Shown: positions 53,054 through 62,188, counted from the stretch's first letter. The stretch: DNA of 64,000 nucleotides from Consotaella salsifontis (GCF_900167365.1 NZ_FUXL01000004.1:346443-410442); one strand, 5' to 3'. Translations and numbers: made by a program. The notes: a model not told the origin generated them from the letters alone.

Positions 53054-55114
53054 TCAGATGCCCAAGCCTCTCACCCGCCCCAACTGCCACGACACCGAAC
53101 CGCCTTGCACAACGCCCATAACCTCGCGGCCGAGCTGGCGGTCGATGACGGGTCGCCATGGGACAAGCGTGAACTCGTGACTCTGCTCAACCACGGCAAA
53201 CTTGCCGCTCGATAGCTGCACGGTCCCGGTGAACTTGCCGCTGACGATTTCTCCGTCTGTCGCGGCGCGGAACGGCAGCGCCTTGCTCGCGGCGATCTCC
53301 GCGCCGACGCTGGCAACCTCGCGCTCGCGCAGGGTGGCGAGAAGATTGCGCCGGTAGAAGGTTCGGCCGTCTCGGCTGCGGCTGGCGTCGCCCTGGTCGA
53401 TATGATGTTCCCGCCGCTGGTCCATCGCCTCGCGCACCTGCTGGCCGAAGCCGGCCGACGCTAGGTCGGATGCGTCGGGCGACACCAAGCGCCGGTCCAG
53501 CCAGGTCGCGCCATCCGCGCCGATCTGCTTTTCAAGGTCGAGCACCGAAAGCACGCGAACGCTTGCCTGCCGATTCCGGCCGGCATCGTAAGCGGTGGCG
53601 CGGCTCTCGAAATCGTCGGGGATGCGCCATTGGTCCGCGTCGATCCGCTCGACGATCCCGGCGCGGCGTAGCGCCTCCAGCCGGCGCACATGGGCATCGA
53701 CATAACCCTCGTAGTCGCCGCCCGGAACGCGGCCCTCGAACTTCGCTCGTTCCAGATGGCGGCTCGGCCGATAGACGCCATCCTCGGCGATGGCGGCAAT
53801 GGTCCGGTCGGATGGTCGCTGTGTCGTATCGGCCGGGCCGATCTCGACGACGCTGCCGATCCGCGCATCCTCGACGCGGGCCGGCTCGATCCCGGCGACG
53901 TGATGGGTCCGGCCGTCGATGCCATCCACCACGACGGTCAGGTTCTCGCCCAGCTCGTCGGACAGATACTTATCGACGACGCGGCCGACGATAGGCGTTT
54001 CGGGCGGCCCGTCGTGGATATGGAAGGTCATGGGATCGCGCTCCAGGCCATCGGCCTTTAGCGCCTTGTGCATGTTGCGGATGATGTCGCCGCGCTCGCC
54101 CAGCTCGCGCAAGGTCGGCTCCATCCGCTCGCCCAACTCCCAAACGCCCGGCGCGTGCTCGGTCGCCAGTCCCATTTTCTCCAGCTTCGCCAGCCGACGC
54201 AGGCGCAGCGTGCGATTGAATTGCCGCCTATGGTCGTCCGGCTCATGGCGAAGGTCGAGGAACCGTTCGTCGGCTTCCTCCGTCATGGCCCTGTCGATGC
54301 GGGTGAAACGGTCCTGGTCGATCTCGGCCGACAGCTTGCGGCTCTGCTCGATCTCGGTCACGGGTCCAAGCTCCAGCGTCGTTAGCTCGCCCGCCCGCTC
54401 GCGGATGCCGTTGGCGAGATAGTCGCCGTTGATGACAAGATTCTCGCCCAGGTCGTCCTTGCCCCGGACGATGACATGCACATGGGGATGGCCCGTGTTG
54501 TAGTGGTTGACCGCGACCCAATCGAGTTTCGTTCCAAGGTCGGCCTCGATCTGCTGCATGAGGTCGCGAGTGTGCGCGGTCAGGTCGGTCAGGTCCGCGC
54601 CGTCCTCCGGCGAGACGATGAACCGGAACTGATGCCGATCCTCCTTGCCGCGCTCAACGGAGGCGTCGCCATCGGCACGGTCCTCGGTCGCGGAATAGAG
54701 CTGGCCGCGCTCGCCGTCGCGCGATGTGCCATCGCGCTGGATATAGCGCAGATGGGCGGCGGACTTACCGTTCCGGCCGGCATTCTGGACATAGCGGCTC
54801 TTGACGACGACGCGGCGCATTCCGGGCGCGTTGTGCCGCCAGCCGCCCGACAAGGTGCGCGCGCGAACAAAGGCCGCACCGCGCCCGCGTTGCAGGCCCG
54901 GCCCCTTGGTCAAACGCGAGGCTTTGCCGCTCTTGCCGGTCGGGCTTTTGCCTGGGCGCTGTGCTGAACGCGGCGACGATCTGGACGGGCTGGCGCTATG
55001 CTGCCGGGCGATCTTCTTGGCCTGGCTGAAAAAGCTATTGGTCTTCCCCGGCCGTGCGTCGGATCGGATGCGGCCGGGCTTCGGCCGGAAGCGGTTTTCG
55101 TCGTCGGCGCTCAA
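53054..55114 (-). CDS. Relaxase (VirD2-like, DUF3363)
   Basis: A 686-residue DNA relaxase/nickase. The three-His metal motif is HPHVHVIVRG near residue 206, preceded by the QFRFIVSPEDG signature and followed by a long C-terminal DUF3363 region. It starts at TTG 55114, supported by GGAGG eight bases before it. It nicks oriT and leads the transferred strand through the coupling protein and pore. The basic Ser/Lys/Arg-rich N-terminus of about 110 residues is probably disordered. Confidence 0.94.
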   Translation of the reverse strand: MSADDENRFRPKPGRIRSDARPGKTNSFFSQAKKIARQHSASPSRSSPRSAQRPGKSPTGKSGKASRLTKGPGLQRGRGAAFVRARTLSGGWRHNAPGMRRVVVKSRYVQNAGRNGKSAAHLRYIQRDGTSRDGERGQLYSATEDRADGDASVERGKEDRHQFRFIVSPEDGADLTDLTAHTRDLMQQIEADLGTKLDWVAVNHYNTGHPHVHVIVRGKDDLGENLVINGDYLANGIRERAGELTTLELGPVTEIEQSRKLSAEIDQDRFTRIDRAMTEEADERFLDLRHEPDDHRRQFNRTLRLRRLAKLEKMGLATEHAPGVWELGERMEPTLRELGERGDIIRNMHKALKADGLERDPMTFHIHDGPPETPIVGRVVDKYLSDELGENLTVVVDGIDGRTHHVAGIEPARVEDARIGSVVEIGPADTTQRPSDRTIAAIAEDGVYRPSRHLERAKFEGRVPGGDYEGYVDAHVRRLEALRRAGIVERIDADQWRIPDDFESRATAYDAGRNRQASVRVLSVLDLEKQIGADGATWLDRRLVSPDASDLASAGFGQQVREAMDQRREHHIDQGDASRSRDGRTFYRRNLLATLREREVASVGAEIAASKALPFRAATDGEIVSGKFTGTVQLSSGKFAVVEQSHEFTLVPWRPVIDRQLGREVMGVVQGGSVSWQLGRVRGLGI

Positions 55115-55427
55115 GGATGCGCCTCCGGCCAGAACTCAAGGAAATCGGGCGTTCGGCGGCCATGGTGCCGGTCGAAACCCCGCAAAGCCAGGGCTTTGCA
55201 CAAGATCGCGGCACGCGGAAGCAAAAAGCATGGTGCCGCTCGCGGCCCACCTAACCAGTGTGCAGACAACAACAATTTCAGAAATCCGGCCGACCTAGTG
55301 CCGGTTTCCTTTATCTTGCCCTCCGCCTTTTCTGCCCTTTCCGCCCTTCCTGCCCTGAATCCAGCCAAGCGCAAACCTGCCTGCTTGCACACCGACATGA
55401 GCACCGCCGAATGCGGGAACGCCGTCC
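55115..55427. other. Intergenic region upstream of the relaxase, candidate oriT
   Basis: A 313-bp stretch without a gene. It contains a perfect short hairpin (GCAAAGCC at 55182-55189, GGCTTTGC at 55192-55199) and a pyrimidine-rich tract on the plus strand (about 55305-55362) with repeated GCCCTT-like units. Relaxase-adjacent hairpins often mark oriT, but no known nic consensus is recognisable. Confidence 0.45.
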
Positions 55428-56351
55428 TCATGGCGCTCCTCCATCGCTCGCGCGGGCCACGAAAATGCTGCCTTCCTGCGGCTCCGTATCGGCGAGATCG
55501 CCTACCGGACCGGTCGCGCGAGCGTCGCCGGATTGCGGCTCGGATGACGGCGCGGCGGTCGGTCGACGGTCGCCCGAGCGCGCGACGAACAGCGGAGCGG
55601 CGCGCCAATCCGGCGGCGTTGGTGGTGCAGGCGTCGCCATCTCGGATGCAGCCGCGCCGCCGAGAACCGGCACCAACGCGGCGACATAGGCGCGAGTCTC
55701 GGCGGGTAGAACGCGACCGGTCGCGAGATATTCGTCATAGCGGCCGGGACCGGCATTGTAGGCCGCGAGCATCGCGGCGACATTGCCGTAACGGTCCCAC
55801 ATTTCGCGCAGATAGGCCGTGCCCGCCATGATGTTGTCGCGCGGTTCGTAGGGATCGCGACCAAGACGATAGCGAACGCGCAAGCCTGCCCAGGTGTCGG
55901 GCATGACCTGCATCAATCCCATCGCGCCCGCTGACGAGATCACACGGACGTCGCCCGCGCTTTCGGCGCGCAGCACGGCGCGAATCCACCGCTCGGGAAC
56001 GCCGAAGCGCTGCGACGCCTCGGCGATATGAGCGCCATAGGGATCGGCGGTGACGCTGCGCGCGACCGGTGCGGACTGAGCGACCGTAGCGGTCGGTCCC
56101 GCGCAGAGCGTGAACACGCCGACAAGCATGAGAACAGCATAACGAGGTACGAACCTGTCTCCGCTATGCCGCCAGCCTGCCAGCGTGCTCGCTGCGGTCA
56201 AGGGTGCGCGCGAGGCGCCGGCCGATGGCCGCCCCTGACCTTCACTGCGCGCGCCGGCCGTCCTGCGGTCGAGCGGGACGAAGGAATGAGACGGCTTATC
56301 CGCGAACAAAGGAATAAGGACTTTGAGCGCGAGGATGGCGCGAGAACGCAT
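55428..56351 (-). CDS. Lytic transglycosylase (conjugation-associated)
   Basis: The SLT domain shows the catalytic Glu in AVLRAESAGD, then GAMGLMQVMPDTW and AAYNAGPGRYDEYLA, the usual motifs. It opens peptidoglycan for assembly of the mating apparatus (VirB1-like). The start is uncertain: ATG 56351 lies five bases after the DUF736 stop, but ATG 56129 begins a better signal peptide (MLVGVFTLCAGPTATVAQS). If 56351 is used the protein has 307 residues with an unusual N-terminal extension. Confidence 0.87.
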   Translation of the reverse strand: MRSRAILALKVLIPLFADKPSHSFVPLDRRTAGARSEGQGRPSAGASRAPLTAASTLAGWRHSGDRFVPRYAVLMLVGVFTLCAGPTATVAQSAPVARSVTADPYGAHIAEASQRFGVPERWIRAVLRAESAGDVRVISSAGAMGLMQVMPDTWAGLRVRYRLGRDPYEPRDNIMAGTAYLREMWDRYGNVAAMLAAYNAGPGRYDEYLATGRVLPAETRAYVAALVPVLGGAAASEMATPAPPTPPDWRAAPLFVARSGDRRPTAAPSSEPQSGDARATGPVGDLADTEPQEGSIFVARASDGGAP

Positions 56352-56356
56352 GGCGT

Positions 56357-56692
56357 TCAGTCCCGCTCATCGCGCGGTTTCGGACGGCTCCAGTGCAGCG
56401 ACCACGACGTGCCCGCATCGTCGTCACGGAACAGGTTGGCGCGGATCGGCTGCGGCAAGGCGGGATCGTCGAGCAGCACGGAAAGATATTCGCCGGCTTT
56501 CTCGCCGGTGCGTTTCCAGGCCGCGCCGATCTCCGGCCCGTCGTCCGCGCCATGATGAACGCGATAGTCCGGCGCATTCTCCGCGTCGGTGTGCTCGGCG
56601 GGAACGATGGTGAGTTCGCGGTAGAGCGTGAGCGTGTGGACGCGGCCGGTGAAGCCGGTTTCGTCGCGCGTGAATTGACCGATCTGGGGCAT
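56357..56692 (-). CDS. DUF736 family protein
   Basis: A 111-residue protein that begins MPQIGQFTRDETGFTGRVHT and has GPEIGAAWKRTGEKAGEYLSV and LDDPALPQPIRANLF, the signature of the small DUF736 family common on plasmids and ICEs. AGGAG precedes the start. Function is unknown. A second, truncated DUF736 gene lies at 63716-63907. Confidence 0.92.
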   Translation of the reverse strand: MPQIGQFTRDETGFTGRVHTLTLYRELTIVPAEHTDAENAPDYRVHHGADDGPEIGAAWKRTGEKAGEYLSVLLDDPALPQPIRANLFRDDDAGTSWSLHWSRPKPRDERD

Positions 56693-56725
56693 GGGTAGTC
56701 TCCTGCGGTTGTGGATTTGGGGGGG

Positions 56726-57271
56726 TCAGTGTGTCGGCGCGCGCCATTCGTAGCGGCCGTGGCCTTCCTCATCGGTCCAGAGCGGCAGCGCCCGGCCGAT
56801 GACGGAACTTGCGGGGATGGGTCCAAAGTAACGGCCGTCGAGGCTGTCGCGGACCTCCCAATTCATGAGGAAGATTTCGCCGTCGCCGATGACGCGGCAG
56901 CCCTGCCAGACGGGCAGATCGCGGCCGATCCGGTCGCGTTGCAGGGCCTCGCCCATCTCCACGCCATCGACGGTGATGGCGCGGCCGGCGCGGCAAACGC
57001 GCTGTCCGGGCAGGCCCAAGATACGCTTCAGGAGCGGCACGCCGCGCCCGACATAGCCGCGCTCGACCATGAAGGTGGCGAGCGGTTCGGGCGGCACGAC
57101 GGCGACCAGCTCGGGCACGTCGATCCGCTCGACCGGCTCGACGGTGTAAAAGCCGATCGGCGCGCTCGCCGTGGCGTTCCAGATCAGTTTGGTCGGCACG
57201 TCGAACGCGCTGGTGGCGGCGATGGTGAGCACGGCGAGCGCCGTCACCGCGAGCGTGCGGCGGCGGGTCAT
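56726..57271 (-). CDS. traF: TraF-type S26 signal peptidase
   Basis: A 181-residue peptidase with a membrane segment at the N-terminus (LAVTALAVLTIAATSAF), the NATASAPIGFY motif with probable catalytic Ser36, and the general-base Lys in PLLKRILGLPGQ near residue 82. TraF enzymes process and circularise the TrbC pilin, which fits the trbC gene on this ICE. Its start overlaps the DUF2840 stop. Confidence 0.92.
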   Translation of the reverse strand: MTRRRTLAVTALAVLTIAATSAFDVPTKLIWNATASAPIGFYTVEPVERIDVPELVAVVPPEPLATFMVERGYVGRGVPLLKRILGLPGQRVCRAGRAITVDGVEMGEALQRDRIGRDLPVWQGCRVIGDGEIFLMNWEVRDSLDGRYFGPIPASSVIGRALPLWTDEEGHGRYEWRAPTH

Positions 57272-57786
57272 GGCTCGATCCTCCGGCGATGCAGCCAGGC
57301 GGCGTGCCGCTCGGGCGTATAGGCGTGCGGCTCGAGATTGGCGGTCAGCCGGTTGTGGACGTGCCGCCAGTGATCGGGTGACGCATCGGCCGGATCGAGG
57401 CCGAGCGCTTCCACCGCGTCGATGGCGGCAAGCACGCGCTGCACCTTCGGCCAGCTATCGAGACGCAGCAGGATGTCGCCGCCGGGGCGCACGAAGGGCA
57501 GCGTCTGGAACGGTTCGCCGCGGCCGATGGCGCGCACGATGTCGATGCGCGAAATGATCGTGCCGTGTTCGCCGGACGCCCAGCGGACGAATGCGAACAC
57601 GCTGTTCGGCGCGAATCCGACCACGCTGCGGCGGCGGTCGAGGATCTGTTCGTAGCTCTTGCGTCCGAACCGTATCCAGTGCTCGACCTTGCGTTTCTCA
57701 AAGGTCAGTTCGACCAATGTGGTGAAGGGCGCTGGCCCGTCCGGCAGCAGACGGCCATGCATGCGGCGTGCCGCCTTGCCGGTCAT
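57268..57786 (-). CDS. DUF2840 family protein
   Basis: A 172-residue protein with FTTLVELTFEKRKVEHWIRFG and RRSVVGFAPNSVFAFVRWASGEHGTI, typical of DUF2840, a family found between ParA and TraF in ICEs of this type. No function is known. It overlaps its neighbours on both sides by four bases. Confidence 0.87.
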   Translation of the reverse strand: MTGKAARRMHGRLLPDGPAPFTTLVELTFEKRKVEHWIRFGRKSYEQILDRRRSVVGFAPNSVFAFVRWASGEHGTIISRIDIVRAIGRGEPFQTLPFVRPGGDILLRLDSWPKVQRVLAAIDAVEALGLDPADASPDHWRHVHNRLTANLEPHAYTPERHAAWLHRRRIEP

Positions 57787-58037
57787 GTCGGGTCTCCCTC
57801 AATGAGTGGAAATTCGCGGGCGAGCAGATCGCGCAGCATGTCGGCGACGGTGATCCCGCGCCGGAAGGCGACGACCTTGATGCGCCCACGCAGGTCGGGC
57901 GTGATGTCGATGGTCAGGCGGGCGGTGAACGCTTCGCCGGCGGCCTTGCCGTCCGGCGGCGTATCGGCCGCCCTGATCCAGCTTTCGGGATTGCCCGGTC
58001 TGGACGCGAAACCGGGCTTGCGGGCGCGTCCAGTCAT
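57783..58037 (-). CDS. Ribbon-helix-helix protein, probable ParA partner
   Basis: An 84-residue protein. The C-terminal half (FTARLTIDITPDLRGRIKVVAFRRGITVADMLRDLLA) fits a ribbon-helix-helix fold. It overlaps parA, so it is probably the centromere-binding partner of the ParA ATPase; homologues are sometimes labelled ParB. No centromere repeat was identified. Confidence 0.82.
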   Translation of the reverse strand: MTGRARKPGFASRPGNPESWIRAADTPPDGKAAGEAFTARLTIDITPDLRGRIKVVAFRRGITVADMLRDLLAREFPLIEGDPT

Positions 58038-58684
58038 AGTGCTCTCCCAATACCGAGACGGTCGATCTCGTCGGCCAGGGCCGCGATCTCGCGCGCGGCA
58101 GGGCTGTCGCCGTCGATTTCGGAGGCGAGCCGACCGGACTGCGCGGCGTCGGCGAAGACGACGCGCTGGCCAATGGTCGCGCCGAGCACAGGCGGATCGT
58201 GGTCGGCGAGCGTCTCGGCTGTCTCGCGGGCGATGACGGTGCGCGCGCCGCAGCGGTTGAGGACGAAGCGAGCGGCCAACTCGGGCCGGTAGATGCGCGC
58301 CTCCCTGAGAAGCGCCAGCATCTCGGCTGAGGCCCAGCCGTCGAACGGCGAAGGTTGCACGGGGATCAGCACCAGGTCGGCGGCGAGCAGCGCGGAGCGC
58401 ATGAGGCCGGCGACACGCGGCGGCCCGTCGATGACGACATGATCGGCATCGCGGGCCAGCTCCGGGGCCTCGCGGTGTAGCGTATCGCGTGCAAGACCGA
58501 CGACGCCGAAGGCGCGCGGCAGGCCCTCATGGCCGCGCCGCTGCGACCAGTCGAGCGCCGAGCCTTGCGGGTCAGCGTCGATCAGGGTGATGCGCTGACC
58601 GCGCTGCGCCCAGGCTCCGGCGAGATGCAGCGCCAGCGTTGTCTTGCCGACGCCGCCTTTCTGGTTGAGGAGCGCGACGATCAT
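58034..58684 (-). CDS. parA: ParA family partition ATPase
   Basis: A 216-residue P-loop protein with the deviant Walker A KGGVGKTTLALHLAG near residues 9-23, LIDADPQGSALDWS, and VVIDGPPRVAGLMRSALLAADLVLIPVQPSPFDGWA, as in plasmid-type ParA. With the RHH protein and RepA it would keep the excised ICE stable. Overlaps at both ends show an operon. Confidence 0.95.
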   Translation of the reverse strand: MIVALLNQKGGVGKTTLALHLAGAWAQRGQRITLIDADPQGSALDWSQRRGHEGLPRAFGVVGLARDTLHREAPELARDADHVVIDGPPRVAGLMRSALLAADLVLIPVQPSPFDGWASAEMLALLREARIYRPELAARFVLNRCGARTVIARETAETLADHDPPVLGATIGQRVVFADAAQSGRLASEIDGDSPAAREIAALADEIDRLGIGRAL

Positions 58685-59709
58685 GGCGCACCTCGCCGGG
58701 TGGCACCGGCACCATGCCTCGCATGCGCGCGCGTCAAAGAAGAAGAGTTAGATTCTCTGTTAGATTCTTCTATAGAGTCCGGCGCGCGATTTGCGCCTAA
58801 TGTCCCGATACTGCCTGCGCCTAATGTCCCGATAGGATTCACAGGGGTTTCCACAGGCACTGTGGACAGATTTTCGGGCAGGAAACGCAGCAGTTCGCGC
58901 CCGTCGTCCCATTCGATCTGGAGGCCGTAACCGGGCAGCGACTGGCGGGCCGCGATGCGGCGAAGATCCAGCGCGAAATCGGACGGCCGCGCCAGGCTGC
59001 CGGACTTCTGGTGAAGATGGGAAATCTCGAAGGCCCAGCCCTCAGGCTGGCGTCCGGCGTGCTTGCGGGCGACGCGGTAAAGCCATCGCTCGATGCCGCC
59101 GGTGAGCAGGAAATAGGCCGGATCGATGGTGAGCACCAGCGAGCGGTCGACGACGCTGTTGTAGAACCATTCAGGCAGGACGAACTCCATGCCCTCGGCG
59201 CGGCCGGCGCGCGTCGTCATCTCTTCCCATTCGTTGATCCACGAGAATTGCCGCCGCCGCCAATGCCGGCCGTTGCGGATGGTGGTGGCGATGACGGTCG
59301 ATTGCAGGCGCGCGAGCGCGGCCTTGAGCAGCAGATAGTCGCGATTGCCGGTGGCTCGCCCGATGGAACGCAGGAGCTGATAGGGCATGAAGCGGAAGAA
59401 GCGCGACGTGGCGAAGCCGTTGTTCTCGGCCGCGACGATTTGTGAGGCAGCCCAGATCAGCACGTCGGCGTCCCATATGGTCGCCATGCCGTGCTCAGGC
59501 ATCGCGAACACCTGCACCTCGACATCGGCGGCCCGGTAAAGGATCGGTTTGGTGCGCGGCTTCTTCGCCAGCGAGAAGAAGGGCCGTTCCATCAAATCGC
59601 GCTGGTCGCGCGGTGCAGCATCGCCGGTTGCGACCACAAAGGGGTCGAGGCGACTGCGTTCGCTGTCGCTCTGGAGCTGCGCGGAGCTATGGTCGTCGTC
59701 GCGCAGCAT
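58681..59709 (-). CDS. Replication initiator RepA-like protein
   Basis: A 342-residue protein. The N-terminal region DQRDLMERPFFSLAKKPRTK and the winged-helix-like centre (WDADVLIWAASQIVAAENNG; LLKAALARLQSTVIATTIRNG) match the replication initiator A family of ICEs and broad-host plasmids. It suggests that the excised ICE can replicate. Its overlap with parA and the two-base separation from the AlpA gene place it in a single operon. Confidence 0.88.
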   Translation of the reverse strand: MLRDDDHSSAQLQSDSERSRLDPFVVATGDAAPRDQRDLMERPFFSLAKKPRTKPILYRAADVEVQVFAMPEHGMATIWDADVLIWAASQIVAAENNGFATSRFFRFMPYQLLRSIGRATGNRDYLLLKAALARLQSTVIATTIRNGRHWRRRQFSWINEWEEMTTRAGRAEGMEFVLPEWFYNSVVDRSLVLTIDPAYFLLTGGIERWLYRVARKHAGRQPEGWAFEISHLHQKSGSLARPSDFALDLRRIAARQSLPGYGLQIEWDDGRELLRFLPENLSTVPVETPVNPIGTLGAGSIGTLGANRAPDSIEESNRESNSSSLTRAHARHGAGATRRGAP

Positions 59710-59710
59710 C

Positions 59711-59980
59711 CTAGAGCTTGCTCCGCTCGTCGGGCGTCAGCGGGCGCGCGGGAAAGACCGTGCCGGCGTCCTTGTCGCGGGTGGATTTGCGGGCGCCGAT
59801 CTCGGACCAGGCTTCCAGATCGCGCACGGCGTAGAGGACGCGGCCGCCGATCTTGCGGTAGACGGGGCCGGTGCCGTAGGTGCGATGTTTCTCGAGGGTG
59901 CGGAGTGAAATGCCGAGGAAGCGCGCCGCTTCCTTGGTGCGTAGAAGACGCGGCGGCAGGTCCGCGTTGCGGGTGGCCAT
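59711..59980 (-). CDS. AlpA/excisionase-like HTH protein
   Basis: An 89-residue protein with an MerR/AlpA-type HTH (LLRTKEAARFLGISLRTLEKHRTYGTGPVYRKIGGRVLYAVRDLEAW). ATG 59980 follows a near-perfect GGAGGTGAT ribosome site. Such proteins control integrase genes or act as excisionases. Here it leads the RepA/ParA operon, downstream of an element also found before the integration operon. Confidence 0.88.
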   Translation of the reverse strand: MATRNADLPPRLLRTKEAARFLGISLRTLEKHRTYGTGPVYRKIGGRVLYAVRDLEAWSEIGARKSTRDKDAGTVFPARPLTPDERSKL

Positions 59981-60439
59981 GGAAATCACCTCCGGTTCGT
60001 CAGACAGGCGGCTGTCGGTGCCGACAGCGGGCTGTGGCGAACCATGGCGAGGGACTGGCGGCGCGTAGCGTGCCGCATTCGCGCCTATGCGCTGGCGGCA
60101 CCCCTTAAACGGGCGAAAAAACCGGGATTTCAGCGGGTTTTTGCCTGCCGCATCGATTTGGCGAAGACATCGCCGCGCAGCTCGACTAAGAGTGCTGACA
60201 GAGCAGACGCGCTGCTCTGGGGCTTAGTAACCCCTGACTAGCGGTTGTTGCCGGCCGTTACGGCAACGCACTCCTTGACCCTATGGTCGGGGAGCCTGTG
60301 GCGTATACAACAGGCTTTCCGAGCTAAAGGCCATGGGGCCGTCTAGTCACGGTTACTAACTCCCCGATCACCAGGTCAGAGGGGCCATTTGCGGGGGCGC
60401 ACCGCAAGCCAGGCCCTTCCGGAAAGAAGGGGAATGACA
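59981..60439. other. Structured intergenic region upstream of the AlpA/RepA operon
   Basis: About 460 bp without a gene. Besides the shared element at 60043-60104 it contains stem-loops AGAGCAG/CTGCTCT (60200-60218) and GTTGCCG/CGGCAAC (60247-60267), and a long imperfect inverted repeat, TTAGTAACCCCTGACTAG at 60224-60241 and CTAGTCACGGTTACTAA at 60343-60359. It could be a replication origin, oriT or structured RNA. I could not find clear iterons. Confidence 0.55.
60043..60104. repeat. Shared upstream element, copy 2 (before AlpA/RepA operon)
   Basis: Near-identical to 33134-33194, with the same order GGCGGCGCGTAGCGTGCCGC, an 18-nt spacer and GCGGCACCCC. Both copies sit upstream of a minus-strand operon. 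Confidence 0.75.
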
Positions 60440-60727
60440 ATGCGAACCCCCGTCGAACTCGATCCCGATGTGGACGATGAAGCGCCGACAGGCGGCTTCA
60501 TCACCGCCTATGACGAGCGCCATTTTGTAACCTATCTCCGGCTCCTAGATGCCAAGGCCGAGGATGCGGACTGGAAGGAAGTGGCGCGAATCGTGCTGCA
60601 CCGCGATCCCGTGGCCGAGGAGATGCGCACCTATCGGTGCTGGCAAAGCCATCTCGAACGCGCGCAGTGGCTGTCGCGCGAGGGCTACAAGCGGATACTG
60701 GAACAGGCGGCGGCCAACAAATCATAA
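60440..60727 (+). CDS. DUF2285 family protein
   Basis: A 95-residue protein. HFVTYLRLLDAKAEDADWKEVARIVLH, RTYRCWQSHLERAQWLSREGYKRIL is the usual DUF2285 pattern, a small probably DNA-binding domain on ICEs. I prefer ATG 60440 over ATG 60434 because the GAAGGGG site is then at normal spacing. It is the only plus-strand gene in this part of the ICE, diverging from the AlpA operon. Confidence 0.85.
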   Translation: MRTPVELDPDVDDEAPTGGFITAYDERHFVTYLRLLDAKAEDADWKEVARIVLHRDPVAEEMRTYRCWQSHLERAQWLSREGYKRILEQAAANKS

Positions 60728-60798
60728 GAAGAGCAACGGCCGCTAAGCGGGACTTTGCGGACTATCGCATCCGACAGACGCAGCACGGTTTTCTCCGC

Positions 60799-61317
60799 TC
60801 AAGCGTCGGATATCCGCTCACTGGATGGGGCGGATACAATTTCCGCCAACCTACGCTTGAGGCGTCTGAGATCGCGGCTGACGATCAACTTATGTGCCAG
60901 CCCGACCGGCACCATATACATGCGCCCGAAGGCGTTATGTGTGACAACGGATGCCGTGATCGTGAGCAGGTGATCGGCAATCGAAAGGCAGATCATGACA
61001 TCAAGGTGCCGATCTCGTTCGGTCAGGACCAGCATGTCCGGAGCGCTATGTTCCACAAGAAAGAAATCCAGGCGATCACCCGCCTGAACGGCCTCACGCC
61101 GCTTGCCGGAGAACCCGCCGATCCGTTTCACGCCGAACAACGAGGATATTGCATCCCTCGTCCGGAAAGCGATGCGCATGAACGGTCCCGGCTCGGCCGT
61201 CATGAGGTTCCATGCCCTGATAGGGGTGATCTCCGCAGGTAGCTTAATCGACCTGCTGTCATGATAATCGAGTTCAGACAGCGGGCGCAGGGTGCAAACA
61301 GGTGATGCGGCTGCCAA
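60799..61317 (-). CDS. DUF2867 family protein
   Basis: A 172-residue protein of DUF2867: LPAEITPIRAWNLM, FRTRDAISSLFGVKRIGGF and LVLTERDRHLDVMICL are characteristic. The start is TTG 61317 with a GGGAGA ribosome site eight bases before it. Function is unknown; the family is common on chromosomes and in accessory regions. Convergent with the DUF2285 gene, about 70 bases apart. Confidence 0.8.
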   Translation of the reverse strand: MAAASPVCTLRPLSELDYHDSRSIKLPAEITPIRAWNLMTAEPGPFMRIAFRTRDAISSLFGVKRIGGFSGKRREAVQAGDRLDFFLVEHSAPDMLVLTERDRHLDVMICLSIADHLLTITASVVTHNAFGRMYMVPVGLAHKLIVSRDLRRLKRRLAEIVSAPSSERISDA

Positions 61318-61398
61318 GTATTATCTCCCGGAACATGCGAGCATGATCGTAGTGTAGATTGCCATGATCATGGCCGCCATGGGCTCATGGTGTTCCGC

Positions 61399-62188
61399 TT
61401 AACTATCGCCAGATCCTGTCTTCACCGGATAATGCAGCAGCAGGCGATAGCCGCCCCGCATCATCCTGATCCCGTGAGCGACAAGGCGGCGAGCCTTGTT
61501 CTTTCGCGGATCGTTCTCGAAATCCTCTTTCGTCCCGCGAAAGCCGAGCAGCACTTCGGCGATGGTGCGATAGCTCTCGCCAAGCAACCGGGCGTCCAGC
61601 GCCCGCAAGGACAGGATATGCCATTGCCGAAGCTGGCCGGGCAGAACGCCGGGAGGCGGTCCCGGTGAACGGCGTGTCAGGGATCGCCAGAGTCTTCGCG
61701 CGGCATGAAGACGAAGCTCCAGAAAACCGTCCATCGGCAGCGTGACCGCGTAAAGCGCGGCTGCATCGGGCACCGCTTCGGGTAGCCAGAACCGATGCGC
61801 GATCCCGTCGACCTGCCAGAGACCGTGCCAACCGTCGGACGCACGGCGCAGGTCGAGACCGTCGAGATGCGCCAACGTAACAATGGACTCGGTCTCGTCG
61901 TCCTTGGGCTCGACGGATGAGAGCATGACGGCCTGGGGCTGAAGATCGGGCGTCCAAAACAAGGACTGCCGATCAGCCGGCGCGTCGGGGTCTCCGGCGA
62001 AATCGCAACCCCCATCGTTGGGAGAACCTCTCCAAATGATGGGCTTCCGGCCGCTGCGTCGCAGCCAGGATATGATATTCGCGGCGATAGTCTTCGTTGC
62101 GACGAAGATACTCCCAGGCGAAACCGGCGGCGGGAATGTGCTTGGTGTGCTTGTAAGCCGCCGGTGCGCGCCAGTCGATGCTCAGCAT
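61399..62188 (-). pseudogene. DUF6499-DUF2285 transcriptional regulator, split by a frameshift
   Basis: The N-terminal part (ATG 62188, strong GGAGGTGAC site) encodes DWRAPAAYKHTKHIPAAGFAW, a DUF6499 domain, and reads to a stop just after RWGLRF. The continuation AGDPDAPADRQSLFWTPD and the C-terminal DUF2285 domain (LPGQLRQWHILSLRALDARL) lie in another frame. One extra base near 61999 accounts for the shift. An intact protein would be about 262 residues. It may be a real pseudogene, a sequencing error, or recoded. Confidence 0.75.
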
